A stretch of DNA of 64,000 nt from Blattabacterium cuenoti. GTDB lineage: Bacteria; Bacteroidota; Bacteroidia; Flavobacteriales; Blattabacteriaceae. Below the pieces are notes generated by a model. That model had not been told where the DNA came from and searched no databases. It saw nothing but the letters and a program-made list of their open reading frames with translations. Of this stretch, positions 18,393-27,183 are shown one piece after another. The stretch spans positions 517,182 through 581,181 of the forward strand of contig NZ_CP059211.1 of the NCBI RefSeq assembly GCF_014252115.1. The letters are read 5' to 3'. The position numbers and the translations under genes were made by a program. Positions within the stretch are counted from its first letter, which is position 1; each line of letters opens with the position of its first letter.

Positions 18393-19115
18393 ATGAAAAA
18401 ATATGATCCTTCTTCAAAAGAAGATAAGTTGAAACATATGTTCAATCACATTGCTTATAAATACGATATGATAAATCATATATTGTCTTTTGGCCTGGAT
18501 CCTGTTTGGAGAAAAACAACAATTCATTTATTATATAAATTTAGTGAAATAAAAATTAAAAATATATTAGATTTAGCTACTGGTACTGGAGATTTAGCTG
18601 TTTTATTAGCTAATCAATTCAAACACGCTTATATTGTAGGATTGGATCCATCTAATAAGATGTTAGAAATAGCGGAAAAAAAAATAAAAAATCACTCTTT
18701 TGGAAAAAGAGTGAAAATCATTCAAGGATATTCACAAAATATACCGTTTCAAAACGAGACTTTTGATATAGTTACTATTGCTTTTGGAATAAGAAATTTT
18801 CAATACATACATCATTCTATTAGAGAAATATACAGAATTTTAAAACCTTCAGGAATTTTAGCAATTTTAGAATTTTCTAAACCCTCCAATTTTTGGATCA
18901 AAAAAATTTATTATTTTTACTTACGTTTTGTAGAAAAAATCGGAAATTTTATTTCTAAAAACCATTTTTCCTACAATTATTTAAAAGAATCTATACTATC
19001 CTTCTACTATTGTAATAAAAAAATGAATAAACTTTTAAAATACCATAATTTCAATCCTGTTCATACAGAAAGATTAACTTTTGAAGTTGTTTCTATTTAC
19101 TTAGTAAAAAAATAA
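18393..19115 (+). CDS. ubiE: Demethylmenaquinone methyltransferase
   Basis: SAM-dependent C-methyltransferase for the last step of menaquinone synthesis (MenG/UbiE). The SAM motif LDLATGTGDLAVLLA lies at about residues 65-80, and the family block FNHIAYKYDMINHILSFGLDPVWR is near the N-terminus. NERLTFEVV-like ending (TERLTFEVVSIY) is also typical. At 240 residues it is full length. In Bacteroidetes only menaquinone is expected, so MenG is the functional role. Confidence 0.94.
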   Translation: MKKYDPSSKEDKLKHMFNHIAYKYDMINHILSFGLDPVWRKTTIHLLYKFSEIKIKNILDLATGTGDLAVLLANQFKHAYIVGLDPSNKMLEIAEKKIKNHSFGKRVKIIQGYSQNIPFQNETFDIVTIAFGIRNFQYIHHSIREIYRILKPSGILAILEFSKPSNFWIKKIYYFYLRFVEKIGNFISKNHFSYNYLKESILSFYYCNKKMNKLLKYHNFNPVHTERLTFEVVSIYLVKK

Positions 19116-19167
19116 ATGATTAAATTTCATTAATATATCTTGTAAATAACTAAAATATTTTTGCATA

Positions 19168-20685
19168 ATGATAATAAAGTATTTATCTGGATATTTTACA
19201 CCTTCTTTTCTTAAAAGAAGAATTAAAAACATAGAATTTTTTATACGTTATCCAATAGAAATACAAAATAAATTAATGAATCAACTAATTCTGTATGCAA
19301 GAAATACCGAATATGGAAAAAAATATGGATTTTGTGATATCAAAAAATATAAACTCTTTTCCGAAAGAGTTCCTATATGTAAATATTCTGATATAAAACA
19401 TTTTGTAGAAAGAATTCGTAAAGGTGAAAAAAATATATTATGGCCAGGAAAAGTAAAATGGTTTGCTAGATCATCTGGAACTGCTAATGCAAAAAGCAAA
19501 TATATTCCTGTTACTAAATCGGCTATGAATACATGTCATTATAAAGCAGGAAAAGACATGTTATCTATTTATATTCATAATCATCCTAAAACAAAAATTT
19601 TTTTAGGAAAAGCTGTTCGTTTAGGAGGTAGTTATGAATTACATAGAATATATAATACATTTTATGGTGATTTATCTTCTATTTTAATTCAAAACATGCC
19701 TTTTTGGATTGAGAATATTTGTGTACCCAGAAAAAAAATAGCTCTAATGAGTGAATGGGAAAAAAAATTAGAAAGTATAGTAAAAGAAACAGGACCCCAA
19801 GATGTTAGAATTTTATTAGGTGTTTGTTCTTGGATGCTTATTTTTTTAAGAAAATTATTAAAAGAATTTGACAAAAAAAAAATTGACGAAATATGGCCTA
19901 ATGTAGAAGTAATATTTCATGGAGGAGTGAATATAAGACCTTATATTTATCAATATCAAGAATTATTTGATAAATCCATAAATTATTATGATGTTTACAG
20001 TGCATCAGAAGGTTTTTTTGCTATACAAGATCAAAAGAACGTTAAAGATCTTTTATTATTATTAAATCATGGTATATTTTATGAATTTATTCCTATAGAA
20101 GAAATAAATAATGCGTATCCTAAAATATTTTCTATTGAAAAAGTAGAATTAAATAAAAATTACGCTCTTGTTATTTCTACTAATGCAGGATTATGGAGAT
20201 ATATAATTGGAGATACTGTTAAGTTTACTAGTTTATCTCCATATCGAATTTCCATTTCAGGAAGAACCACTCATTATATTAATTCTTTCGGAGAAGAATT
20301 AATTGTTGAAAATGCAGAAAAAGCTTTGAATAAAACTTGTATGAAAACAAATTCTATTATTCATGAATATACAGCAGGTCCTATATTTATGAATCAAAAA
20401 AACTCCGGATCCCATGAATGGATTATAGAATTTGAAAAACGTCCTAATAACTTAAGTGAGTTTAGTAATATTTTAGATAATGAACTAAAATCCTTGAATT
20501 CAGATTATGAAATTAAACGATATAAAAATATCGTTTTAGGTCCTCCTGTTATATATGCAGCTAGAAATGGTTTATTTTATAATTGGTTAAAAAAACATAA
20601 AAAATTAGGAGGACAAAATAAAATTCCTCGTTTATACAATAATAGAAAATATATTGATTCAATCTTAGAAATGGAAAAAAAATAG
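19168..20685 (+). CDS. GH3 auxin-responsive promoter family protein
   Basis: Member of the acyl-adenylate-forming GH3 family, named for plant enzymes that join amino acids to auxin or jasmonate. The whole 505-residue length fits the bacterial GH3 proteins common in Bacteroidetes. ATP-binding-type blocks are visible: WFARSSGTANAKSKYIPVT (about 93-112), YDVYSASEGFFAIQ (about 273-286) and the hinge GLWRYIIGDTVKFT (about 344-357). The bacterial substrate is unknown; acyl-amino acid or acyl-ACP-like ligation is only conjecture. It sits between ubiE and rpsO on the same strand. A TAnnTTTG match just before the ATG is too close to be its promoter. Confidence 0.85.
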   Translation: MIIKYLSGYFTPSFLKRRIKNIEFFIRYPIEIQNKLMNQLILYARNTEYGKKYGFCDIKKYKLFSERVPICKYSDIKHFVERIRKGEKNILWPGKVKWFARSSGTANAKSKYIPVTKSAMNTCHYKAGKDMLSIYIHNHPKTKIFLGKAVRLGGSYELHRIYNTFYGDLSSILIQNMPFWIENICVPRKKIALMSEWEKKLESIVKETGPQDVRILLGVCSWMLIFLRKLLKEFDKKKIDEIWPNVEVIFHGGVNIRPYIYQYQELFDKSINYYDVYSASEGFFAIQDQKNVKDLLLLLNHGIFYEFIPIEEINNAYPKIFSIEKVELNKNYALVISTNAGLWRYIIGDTVKFTSLSPYRISISGRTTHYINSFGEELIVENAEKALNKTCMKTNSIIHEYTAGPIFMNQKNSGSHEWIIEFEKRPNNLSEFSNILDNELKSLNSDYEIKRYKNIVLGPPVIYAARNGLFYNWLKKHKKLGGQNKIPRLYNNRKYIDSILEMEKK

Positions 20686-20720
20686 AGATTAATTTCAAAA
20701 AAATATTTTTAACTTTAAAT

Positions 20721-20975
20721 ATGGAAAAAAAAGAAATATTTAAAACTTATGGAACATCTGCATACGACACAGGTTCTTCTAAAGCTCAAATTGCTTTGTT
20801 TACTTATCGTATCAATCATTTAAATAACCATTTAAAAAATAATAAAAAGGATTTTAATACAGAAAGAGCTTTAGTAAAAATGGTAGGGAAAAGAAAAAAA
20901 TTGCTAAAATATATAGAAAAACATGATATTAACAATTACAAAAAAATAATTAAACATTTAGGATTAAGAAAGTAA
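20721..20975 (+). CDS. rpsO: Ribosomal protein S15
   Basis: Small-subunit protein binding 16S rRNA helices 20-22. The signature run GSSKAQIALFTYRINHLNNHL and the C-terminal LVKMVGKRKKLLKYI are intact. Length is 84 residues, slightly short of E. coli. It heads the conserved rpsO-pnp pair, followed by an RNA hairpin candidate in the 39-bp gap. Confidence 0.97.
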   Translation: MEKKEIFKTYGTSAYDTGSSKAQIALFTYRINHLNNHLKNNKKDFNTERALVKMVGKRKKLLKYIEKHDINNYKKIIKHLGLRK

Positions 20976-20983
20976 TAATATAA

Positions 20984-21003
20984 TTTCTATAGTTATATAG
21001 AAA
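20984..21003 (+). promoter_or_regulatory. Hairpin between rpsO and pnp
   Basis: TTTCTATA-GTTA-TATAGAAA forms a perfect 8-bp stem with a 4-nt loop in the 39-bp rpsO-pnp gap. In E. coli the same gap carries a hairpin cut by RNase III as part of pnp autocontrol. Here no T run follows, so it is not a standard terminator. The role is inferred from position. Confidence 0.45.
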
Positions 21004-21014
21004 ACTAATAATAT

Positions 21015-23174
21015 ATGCCAGATATAGTAAAAGAAATCATATCTATGGAAGATGGACGTACAATCATTATAGAGACAGGGGAATTGGCAAAACAAGCAGA
21101 TGGAGCAGTTGTGGTACGTTCGGAGAATACAATGCTTTTGGCAACTGTGGTTGTTTCCAAAGAAATAAAAAATGAAACAATTTTTTTACCTTTAACAGTA
21201 AACTATAGAGAAAAATATTCTGCTGGAGGTAAAATACCTGGAGGGTTTATAAAAAGAGAAGGAAGGCCTTCTGATGAAGAAATTTTAACAATGAGATTAG
21301 TTGATCGTGTTTTAAGACCCACATTTTCAGAATCTTTTAAAAGAGAAATACAAATTATGATTTCCTTACTTTCATATGATAAAACTGTTTTACCGGATGG
21401 ATTGGCAGGATTAGCAGCATCATCGGCTTTGTCAGTAGCGGGAATACCTTTTAATGGGCCTATATCAGAAGTACGTATTATACGTTCTAATGGAAAATTT
21501 ATTATTAATCCTAGTTTAGATCAGTTAAAAAAATCGGATATAGATTTAATAGTAGGAGCTTCAAAAGCTTCCATTATTATGATGGAAGGAGAAATGAAAG
21601 AAGTAAAAGAAAATGAGTTTTTGGAAACTGTAATTTCAGCTCATAAAGCCATAAAACCACAAATAGAAGCTCAAATCCGTTTAGTTGAAAAACTATCAGA
21701 CAGTCGCGTTTTTTTCTTTGAGAGACAAAATTCAATAAATTTATCTCAAAATAAAATATTAAAAAAAGAACTTTTTTTATTTTCATATGAAAAAATTGAA
21801 AAAATATATCAAAAATTTCTAGATAAAAAAACTAGATCCATTCAAGAAAAAATTGTATTAAATGATTTTAAAAAAAATTTTTTAACAGAAGAAAAAACAG
21901 AAAATAAAGAAGCTTTTATTGATCAATATTTTGAAGAAATTAGAAAAAAAATTATCAGAAACTTAATTTTTTCAAAAGGAATAAGATTAGATGGTAGAAC
22001 TAGTAAACAAATACGTTCAATATCTAGTTTTGTTGATTATTTACCTGGAGTACACGGTTCTGCTTTATTTTCTAGAGGAGAAACTCAATCTCTAACTACA
22101 GTTACATTAGGATCATCTTTAGATGCTAATAAAATTGATAATGTTATTATGGAAAATCAGGAAAAATTTTACTTACATTATAATTTTCCTCCTTTTTCTA
22201 CAGGTGAAATACGTTCTATTAGAGGAGTATCTAGACGTGAAGTAGGTCATGGAAATTTAGCTCAACGTGCATTAAAAAATATCATACCTAATAATAATCC
22301 ATATACAATTCGTGTTGTTTCTGATATTCTAGAATCTAATGGATCATCTTCTATGGCTACAGTTTGTGCTGCCAGTTTAGCATTAATGGACGCTGGAATT
22401 CACATAAAAAATCCTGTATCTGGAATTGCTATGGGATTATTTATGGAAAATGAAAAAAAAATTATTATATCAGACATAATGGGAGAAGAAGATTATTTTG
22501 GAGATTTAGATTTTAAAATAACAGGAACTCAATATGGAATTACAGCATGTCAAATGGATGTAAAAATAATGGAAGGAATAACATACGATCTTATAAATAA
22601 AATTTTGACACAAGCTTTAGAAGGGCGTATTTTTATTTTAAAAAAAATGTTAGAAACATTACCTAAACACAGAAAAAAAATGAAACCTAATGCTCCAAAA
22701 ATATATACTTTTAATATTCCAAAGTATTTTATAGGTTCAGTTATAGGTCCCGGTGGAAAAATAATTCAAGAAATACAATCATGTACAGATACAAATATAA
22801 TAATTGAAGAAAAAGACGATTTAGGTTTCATTGAAATCATCGGAAAAGATGATGAAAAAATAGGAAAAGCTATAAATAAAATAAAAAAAATTGCTTTTGT
22901 ACCTGAATTAGGAAAAATTTATAAAGCAAAAGTGAAATCTATAAAAGATTTTGGTGCTTTTGTTGAAATTTCTAAAGGAGTAGAAGGTTTGTTACATATT
23001 TCTGAAATAGGATGGAAAAGATTGAATAATATAGAAGAAGAATTACATATAGGAGATATAATTGACGTTAAATTCATGGGAATGGATGAAAAAAATAAGA
23101 AAATGAAACTCTCTAGAAAAGTACTTTTACCTCGCCCTAATCGTCCTAAAATGAATAAAAATAAAAAAATATGA
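21015..23174 (+). CDS. pnp: Polynucleotide phosphorylase
   Basis: 3'-5' phosphorolytic exoribonuclease of RNA decay. Two RNase PH domains (about 1-230 and 310-545) flank a helical linker. A KH domain with the VIGPGGKIIQEIQ motif lies at about 575-590, then an S1 domain at about 635-705 (KAKVKSIKDFGAFVEIS). At 719 residues it is complete. Its stop overlaps the rpoD start as ATGA, so they are coupled. The preceding intergenic hairpin may bear on its regulation. Confidence 0.98.
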   Translation: MPDIVKEIISMEDGRTIIIETGELAKQADGAVVVRSENTMLLATVVVSKEIKNETIFLPLTVNYREKYSAGGKIPGGFIKREGRPSDEEILTMRLVDRVLRPTFSESFKREIQIMISLLSYDKTVLPDGLAGLAASSALSVAGIPFNGPISEVRIIRSNGKFIINPSLDQLKKSDIDLIVGASKASIIMMEGEMKEVKENEFLETVISAHKAIKPQIEAQIRLVEKLSDSRVFFFERQNSINLSQNKILKKELFLFSYEKIEKIYQKFLDKKTRSIQEKIVLNDFKKNFLTEEKTENKEAFIDQYFEEIRKKIIRNLIFSKGIRLDGRTSKQIRSISSFVDYLPGVHGSALFSRGETQSLTTVTLGSSLDANKIDNVIMENQEKFYLHYNFPPFSTGEIRSIRGVSRREVGHGNLAQRALKNIIPNNNPYTIRVVSDILESNGSSSMATVCAASLALMDAGIHIKNPVSGIAMGLFMENEKKIIISDIMGEEDYFGDLDFKITGTQYGITACQMDVKIMEGITYDLINKILTQALEGRIFILKKMLETLPKHRKKMKPNAPKIYTFNIPKYFIGSVIGPGGKIIQEIQSCTDTNIIIEEKDDLGFIEIIGKDDEKIGKAINKIKKIAFVPELGKIYKAKVKSIKDFGAFVEISKGVEGLLHISEIGWKRLNNIEEELHIGDIIDVKFMGMDEKNKKMKLSRKVLLPRPNRPKMNKNKKI

Positions 23175-24034
23175 GACAACTTAAAATTACTAAACAAGTA
23201 ACAAATCGTGAATCTGAATCATTAGATAAATATCTTCATGAAATAGGTAAAATTCCATTATTAACTCCAGAAGAAGAAGTTGAATATGCTCGTAAAGCAA
23301 GAGAAGGAAATGCAAAAGCAATAAATAAACTTGTCAATGCTAATTTACGTTTTGTTGTTTCTGTTGCTAAACAATATCAAAATCAAGGATTGAGTTTATG
23401 TGATTTAATTAATGAAGGAAATTTAGGTTTGATAAAGGGAATATTACGTTTTGATGAGACAAGAGGTTTTAAATGTATTTCTTATGTTGTATGGTGGATA
23501 AGACAGGCTATTTTACAAGCTATAGCAGAACAATCACGTTCTATTAGACAACCTACAAATAAATTAGCTTTGTTAAATAAAATATTAAAAACATTAGCTC
23601 AATTAGAGCAAGAATTACAAAGAACTCCTTCTGCAAGAGAAATAGCAGAACACTTGAATATGAATGAGAAAGATGTAGAAGAATCCATAAAAAATTCAGG
23701 AAGACATGTATCAATGGATGCTCCCTTGATAGAAGGAGAAGATTCTAATTTATATGATTTAGTACGATCTGATGAATCTCCTCGTCCAGATGAACACTTA
23801 GAAAAAGAATCTTTACGTAAAGATATAAAAAGAATTTTAGAGACTTTAAATGAAAGAGAACGTCGTGTTATCATTTTGCATTTTGGTTTGAATGGATCAC
23901 CACCTATGACTTTAGAAGAAGTAGGACAATCTTGTGATTTAACGAGAGAACGTGTTAGACAAATTGAGAGTATAGCTTTAAAAAGATTAAAACATTCTTC
24001 TAGGAGTAAAATATTGAAACCTTATTTAGGATAA
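23171..24034 (+). CDS. rpoD: RNA polymerase primary sigma factor
   Basis: Group 1 sigma factor of the short Bacteroidetes form: 287 residues, without the region 1.1 of proteobacterial RpoD. Region 1.2 starts at SLDKYLHEIGKIPLLT; region 2 has NLRFVVSVAKQYQNQGLSLCDLINEGN and the promoter-melting stretch; region 4 contains the helix-turn-helix TLEEVGQSCDLTRERVRQIE. It should read the TAnnTTTG / TTG promoters of this phylum. ATG overlaps the pnp stop by 4 bp. The 3' end lies 3 bp from the convergent tRNA-Arg. Confidence 0.97.
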   Translation: MRQLKITKQVTNRESESLDKYLHEIGKIPLLTPEEEVEYARKAREGNAKAINKLVNANLRFVVSVAKQYQNQGLSLCDLINEGNLGLIKGILRFDETRGFKCISYVVWWIRQAILQAIAEQSRSIRQPTNKLALLNKILKTLAQLEQELQRTPSAREIAEHLNMNEKDVEESIKNSGRHVSMDAPLIEGEDSNLYDLVRSDESPRPDEHLEKESLRKDIKRILETLNERERRVIILHFGLNGSPPMTLEEVGQSCDLTRERVRQIESIALKRLKHSSRSKILKPYLG

Positions 24035-24037
24035 ACG

Positions 24038-24111
24038 CGACCTCGAAGGGATTCGAACCCTTAACCTTCTGATCCGTAGTCAGATGCTCTTTCCAATTAA
24101 GCTACGAGGCC
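24038..24111 (-). tRNA. tRNA-Arg (anticodon ACG)
   Basis: A 74-nt cloverleaf on the minus strand. The acceptor stem GGCCTCG pairs with CGAGGTC, including one G-T pair, with discriminator G. The anticodon stem TCTGA/TCAGA encloses loop CTACGGA, giving anticodon ACG, read as ICG if deaminated. The T arm contains TTCGAAT. CCA is not encoded. A TAnnTTTG box lies 7 nt before the 5' end. Confidence 0.96.
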
Positions 24112-24118
24112 TAAAGTA

Positions 24119-24126
24119 CAAATATA
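24119..24126 (-). promoter_or_regulatory. Possible -7 box for tRNA-Arg
   Basis: On the minus strand TATATTTG matches TAnnTTTG and ends 7 nt before the mature tRNA 5' end, which is the expected distance for a tRNA promoter. No clear -33 TTG is present. The position, mirrored at the other tRNA gene, is the main support. Confidence 0.4.
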
Positions 24127-24150
24127 ACATCTAGTAAAATAAAAATAACA

Positions 24151-24909
24151 TTACGACTGAACAATTTTTAAAAATTTTTCAAGTTTTAGAGAAGAATTAC
24201 CAATAAGACCTCCATCTATATCTTTTTGGGAAAAAAGATCTCTTGCATTAGTATCATTAATACTTCCTCCATATAAAATGGATATTTTATTAGAAATGTT
24301 TTCTCCATATTTTTCTAAAAACAAAATACGAATAAACTCATGCATTGTCTGAGCTTGTTCAAACGTTGCAGTTTTTCCTGTTCCAATTGCCCATATTGGT
24401 TCATATGCTATATAAAAAGATTTTATCTCATCTAAGGAACAATGAAAAACAGTTTTTTTTAATTGATTTTTAACGATTTCAAATTGTTTATTATCATTTC
24501 TTTCAATAAAAGATTCACCTACACAAAAAATAATATTTAAATCATATTTTAACGCTATTTTTATTTTCTCTAATAAAATATTGTTTTTCTCAAAACAAAA
24601 TTCTCTACGTTCACTATGTCCTAATATAACTTTTTGAATTCCTATAGATTTTAACATTAATGCTGAGACTTCTCCGGTATAAGAGCCTTTTTCTTTTTGA
24701 TGAATGTTTTGAGCTGCAACATTTAAAGTTGTTCCTTGTAGAATTTGATTTGAAATATGTAAAAAAGGAAAAGAAGGGGCAAGAATGATTTCTTTATCAT
24801 GATTTATGTTTCTCTCAGAAATAACATTTAAAAAATTTCTAATAAAAGAAGTCGTTTCATAAAAATCATAATTCATTTTCCAATTTGCAATAACAACTTT
24901 TTTTCTCAT
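24151..24909 (-). CDS. tpiA: Triosephosphate isomerase
   Basis: Interconverts dihydroxyacetone phosphate and glyceraldehyde 3-phosphate. TIM barrel with the substrate Lys in ANWKMN (residues 8-13), catalytic His in LGHSERR (about 97) and catalytic Glu in AYEPIWAIGTG (about 169), plus the phosphate-binding GGSI near the end. At 252 residues it is complete. It lies 31 bp after the DUF1599 gene on the same strand. Confidence 0.97.
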   Translation of the reverse strand: MRKKVVIANWKMNYDFYETTSFIRNFLNVISERNINHDKEIILAPSFPFLHISNQILQGTTLNVAAQNIHQKEKGSYTGEVSALMLKSIGIQKVILGHSERREFCFEKNNILLEKIKIALKYDLNIIFCVGESFIERNDNKQFEIVKNQLKKTVFHCSLDEIKSFYIAYEPIWAIGTGKTATFEQAQTMHEFIRILFLEKYGENISNKISILYGGSINDTNARDLFSQKDIDGGLIGNSSLKLEKFLKIVQS

Positions 24910-24940
24910 TTTTTATTTATTTATAAATATAAAAAATTGT

Positions 24941-25447
24941 TTAAAGATTTTTTCTTAAAAAAAAAATAATTTCTACTAATATTTTTAAACACAATTTTTC
25001 TAACTCTTTAAATGAATTTTTTTCTTTCTTTTTTTTTAATAGAAATAAAATTTCTTCTAAAATATTATCTATGCAAAACTTATTTAAAGTTTTTTCCATA
25101 AAATAAATGGAACTTTTTATGTTCTTCAATTTTTCATTATATATTAATATCACATCATAATGTGATATTTTATGAAAATTTGATATAAAAAAAGTATCTA
25201 GTTTAATTAGAATAATAATAAAATAATTTATTATATCTATATATGTATCTATTATTTTTTCTTCTTTAATCTTTTGATATCTTTTTGATTGAATATTTTT
25301 TATACGAATTATTTTAACTAAAATTTGATCTACTATGGAATAATTATGACAAAATTTCCATGATAATCCATAATCTTTTAATTTTTCTAGAAAAAGTTTT
25401 TTACATTTCTGAATAATAAAATCAGTAGAAGAATAAGAAAGATTCAT
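24941..25447 (-). CDS. DUF1599 (nucleotide-modification-associated domain 1) protein
   Basis: Function unknown. The N-terminal half resembles the DUF1599/Nmad1 domain of Bacteroidetes: a conserved run LFLEKLKDYGLSWKFCHNYSIVDQILVKIIRIKNIQ, then a helix with DIINYFIIILIKLD. I recognise this from remembered family patterns, not a search. The second half is Lys- and Ile-rich and poorly conserved. In Bacteroidetes such genes often sit between folP and tpiA, exactly as here: divergent from folP across 40 bp and upstream of tpiA. Confidence 0.7.
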   Translation of the reverse strand: MNLSYSSTDFIIQKCKKLFLEKLKDYGLSWKFCHNYSIVDQILVKIIRIKNIQSKRYQKIKEEKIIDTYIDIINYFIIILIKLDTFFISNFHKISHYDVILIYNEKLKNIKSSIYFMEKTLNKFCIDNILEEILFLLKKKKEKNSFKELEKLCLKILVEIIFFLRKNL

Positions 25448-25487
25448 ATTATTTTGTTTATTTAAAATTACAATAAATAGTTTATCA

Positions 25488-26321
25488 ATGATAATTAATT
25501 GTGCAGGTACTTTATTACATTTAAAAGAACCAAAAGTGATGGGTATAGTTAATTTAACCCCTGATTCATTTTATGATGGTGGAAAATTATATTCTGAAAA
25601 TAAAATATTACAACATATAGAAACATTATTGAATGAAGGTTCTGATTTTATAGATGTTGGAGGTTGTTCTACACGACCAGGAGCTAAATTCATAACGGAA
25701 AAAGAAGAAATAAAAAGAATAACAAAACCTATTCGTGCTATTATAAGAAATTTTTCAGATATAAAAGTATCTATAGATACCTTTCGTAGTGAAGTAGCTA
25801 GAATTGCAGTAGAAGAAGGTGTTGTAATGATTAATGATATATCAGGAGGGACTTTAGATAAAAATATGTTTCGTTTATTAGGAAAACTTAAAATACCGTA
25901 TATATTAAATCATATGAAAGGAACCCCTAAAAACATGCAAAAAAAAATTCATTTTAGAAAAAATATAATTATAGAAATAAATAATTTTTTTTCAGAGAAA
26001 ATATACTATTTAAGAAAACTTGGAATTCAGGATATTATTTTGGATCCTGGATTTGGTTTTGGAAAATCGCTAGAACAAAATTTCAAATTATTAAAACATT
26101 TGTCATTATTGGGTTTTAAAGATTATCCAATTTTAGTTGGTATTTCTAGAAAATCCATGATAAAATGTATTTTAAATAACTCTTATGAAGAATTATTAAA
26201 TGGGACTTCTATCATAAATACTATAGCGATTTTAAATGGATCCAAATTTTTACGTGTACATGATGTTAAAGAAGCTGTAGAATGCATTAAATTAGTACAA
26301 TATTATAAAAAATTTTTATAA
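25488..26321 (+). CDS. folP: Dihydropteroate synthase
   Basis: Condenses p-aminobenzoate with 6-hydroxymethyl-dihydropterin pyrophosphate in folate synthesis. TIM barrel with signatures MGIVNLTPDSFYDGG (about 19-33) and IDVGGCSTRPGA (about 59-70), and later LDPGFGFGKS. At 277 residues it is full length. It is read divergently from the DUF1599 gene; cdaA follows after 47 bp, as in many Bacteroidetes and in Firmicutes-like arrangements. Confidence 0.97.
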   Translation: MIINCAGTLLHLKEPKVMGIVNLTPDSFYDGGKLYSENKILQHIETLLNEGSDFIDVGGCSTRPGAKFITEKEEIKRITKPIRAIIRNFSDIKVSIDTFRSEVARIAVEEGVVMINDISGGTLDKNMFRLLGKLKIPYILNHMKGTPKNMQKKIHFRKNIIIEINNFFSEKIYYLRKLGIQDIILDPGFGFGKSLEQNFKLLKHLSLLGFKDYPILVGISRKSMIKCILNNSYEELLNGTSIINTIAILNGSKFLRVHDVKEAVECIKLVQYYKKFL

Positions 26322-26368
26322 TTCTCTATCTAATAACTTAATATTATTTTACGTGAATTTTTTTTTCA

Positions 26369-27139
26369 TTGTTATATTTATTAAAAATTTCTTTCATTGA
26401 TATTTTAGATATTTTTTTAGTAACCATTATTCTATTTCAAGTCTACAGATTGGTTTACAGAACTGCTGCTTTAAATATTTTTTATGGTATCATTGCAACT
26501 TTTATTTTCTGGAAAATAGTAGAAATTTATAAAATGAAACTTCTTAGCATAGTTATAAGTGCTTTTTTTAAAGGAGGTTTTTTAGCTTTAATTATTGTAT
26601 TCCAACCAGAAATTAGAAAATTTCTTCTCATAGTAGGAAGTAGAATTTTTTTCAAAAAGTTTATATTCTCTTTCTTCAAAAAATCAGGAGTTTCAATTAA
26701 AACTGAAACTATAGATAGCATAGTAAATGCTTGTGCTATTTTTTCAGGAGATAAAACAGGAGTTTTAATAGTGATTCAATTACATCAAGATTTAAAAGAA
26801 TTTATCCAAAATGGAGATGAAATGGATGCTAAAGTTAATATTTCTATTTTAGAAAGTATTTTCTATAAAAATAGTCCATTGCATGACGGAGCTGTAGTTA
26901 TTACAGGAAATAAAATAATAAAAACAAGAGCAATTCTTCCTGTTTCTTATAATAAAGAAATTCCATCTCGTTTAGGTTTACGACATAGAGCTGCTATTGG
27001 TTTATCTGAAAAAACAGACGCTATATGCCTTGTTATATCCGAAGAAACAGGTTATATTTCTTACATAAAAGATCAAAAAAGAACTGTAATCACTAATATT
27101 AATAACTTAAAAATGAAACTTGAAGAAGATTTGCTTTAA
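26369..27139 (+). CDS. cdaA: Diadenylate cyclase (c-di-AMP synthase)
   Basis: Makes cyclic di-AMP from two ATP at the inner membrane. The N-terminus has about three hydrophobic segments (residues 8-85), followed by the DAC domain with SPLHDGAVVI (DGA motif, about 170-179) and GLRHRAAIGLSE (RHR motif, about 205-216). Both active-site motifs are intact. The start is taken as TTG 26369 since an in-frame stop lies just upstream and no ATG fits; the family's N-terminal helix begins here. At 256 residues it is normal. It sits between folP and murF. Confidence 0.94.
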   Translation: MLYLLKISFIDILDIFLVTIILFQVYRLVYRTAALNIFYGIIATFIFWKIVEIYKMKLLSIVISAFFKGGFLALIIVFQPEIRKFLLIVGSRIFFKKFIFSFFKKSGVSIKTETIDSIVNACAIFSGDKTGVLIVIQLHQDLKEFIQNGDEMDAKVNISILESIFYKNSPLHDGAVVITGNKIIKTRAILPVSYNKEIPSRLGLRHRAAIGLSEKTDAICLVISEETGYISYIKDQKRTVITNINNLKMKLEEDLL

Positions 27140-27183
27140 TAAGAAGTATAAATAAAAAAATTGTTTATTATATTATATGACTT

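Noticed and set aside
19156..19163. TATTTTTG box before the GH3-family gene
   Set aside because: It ends 4 bp before the ATG, so transcription would start inside the coding region.
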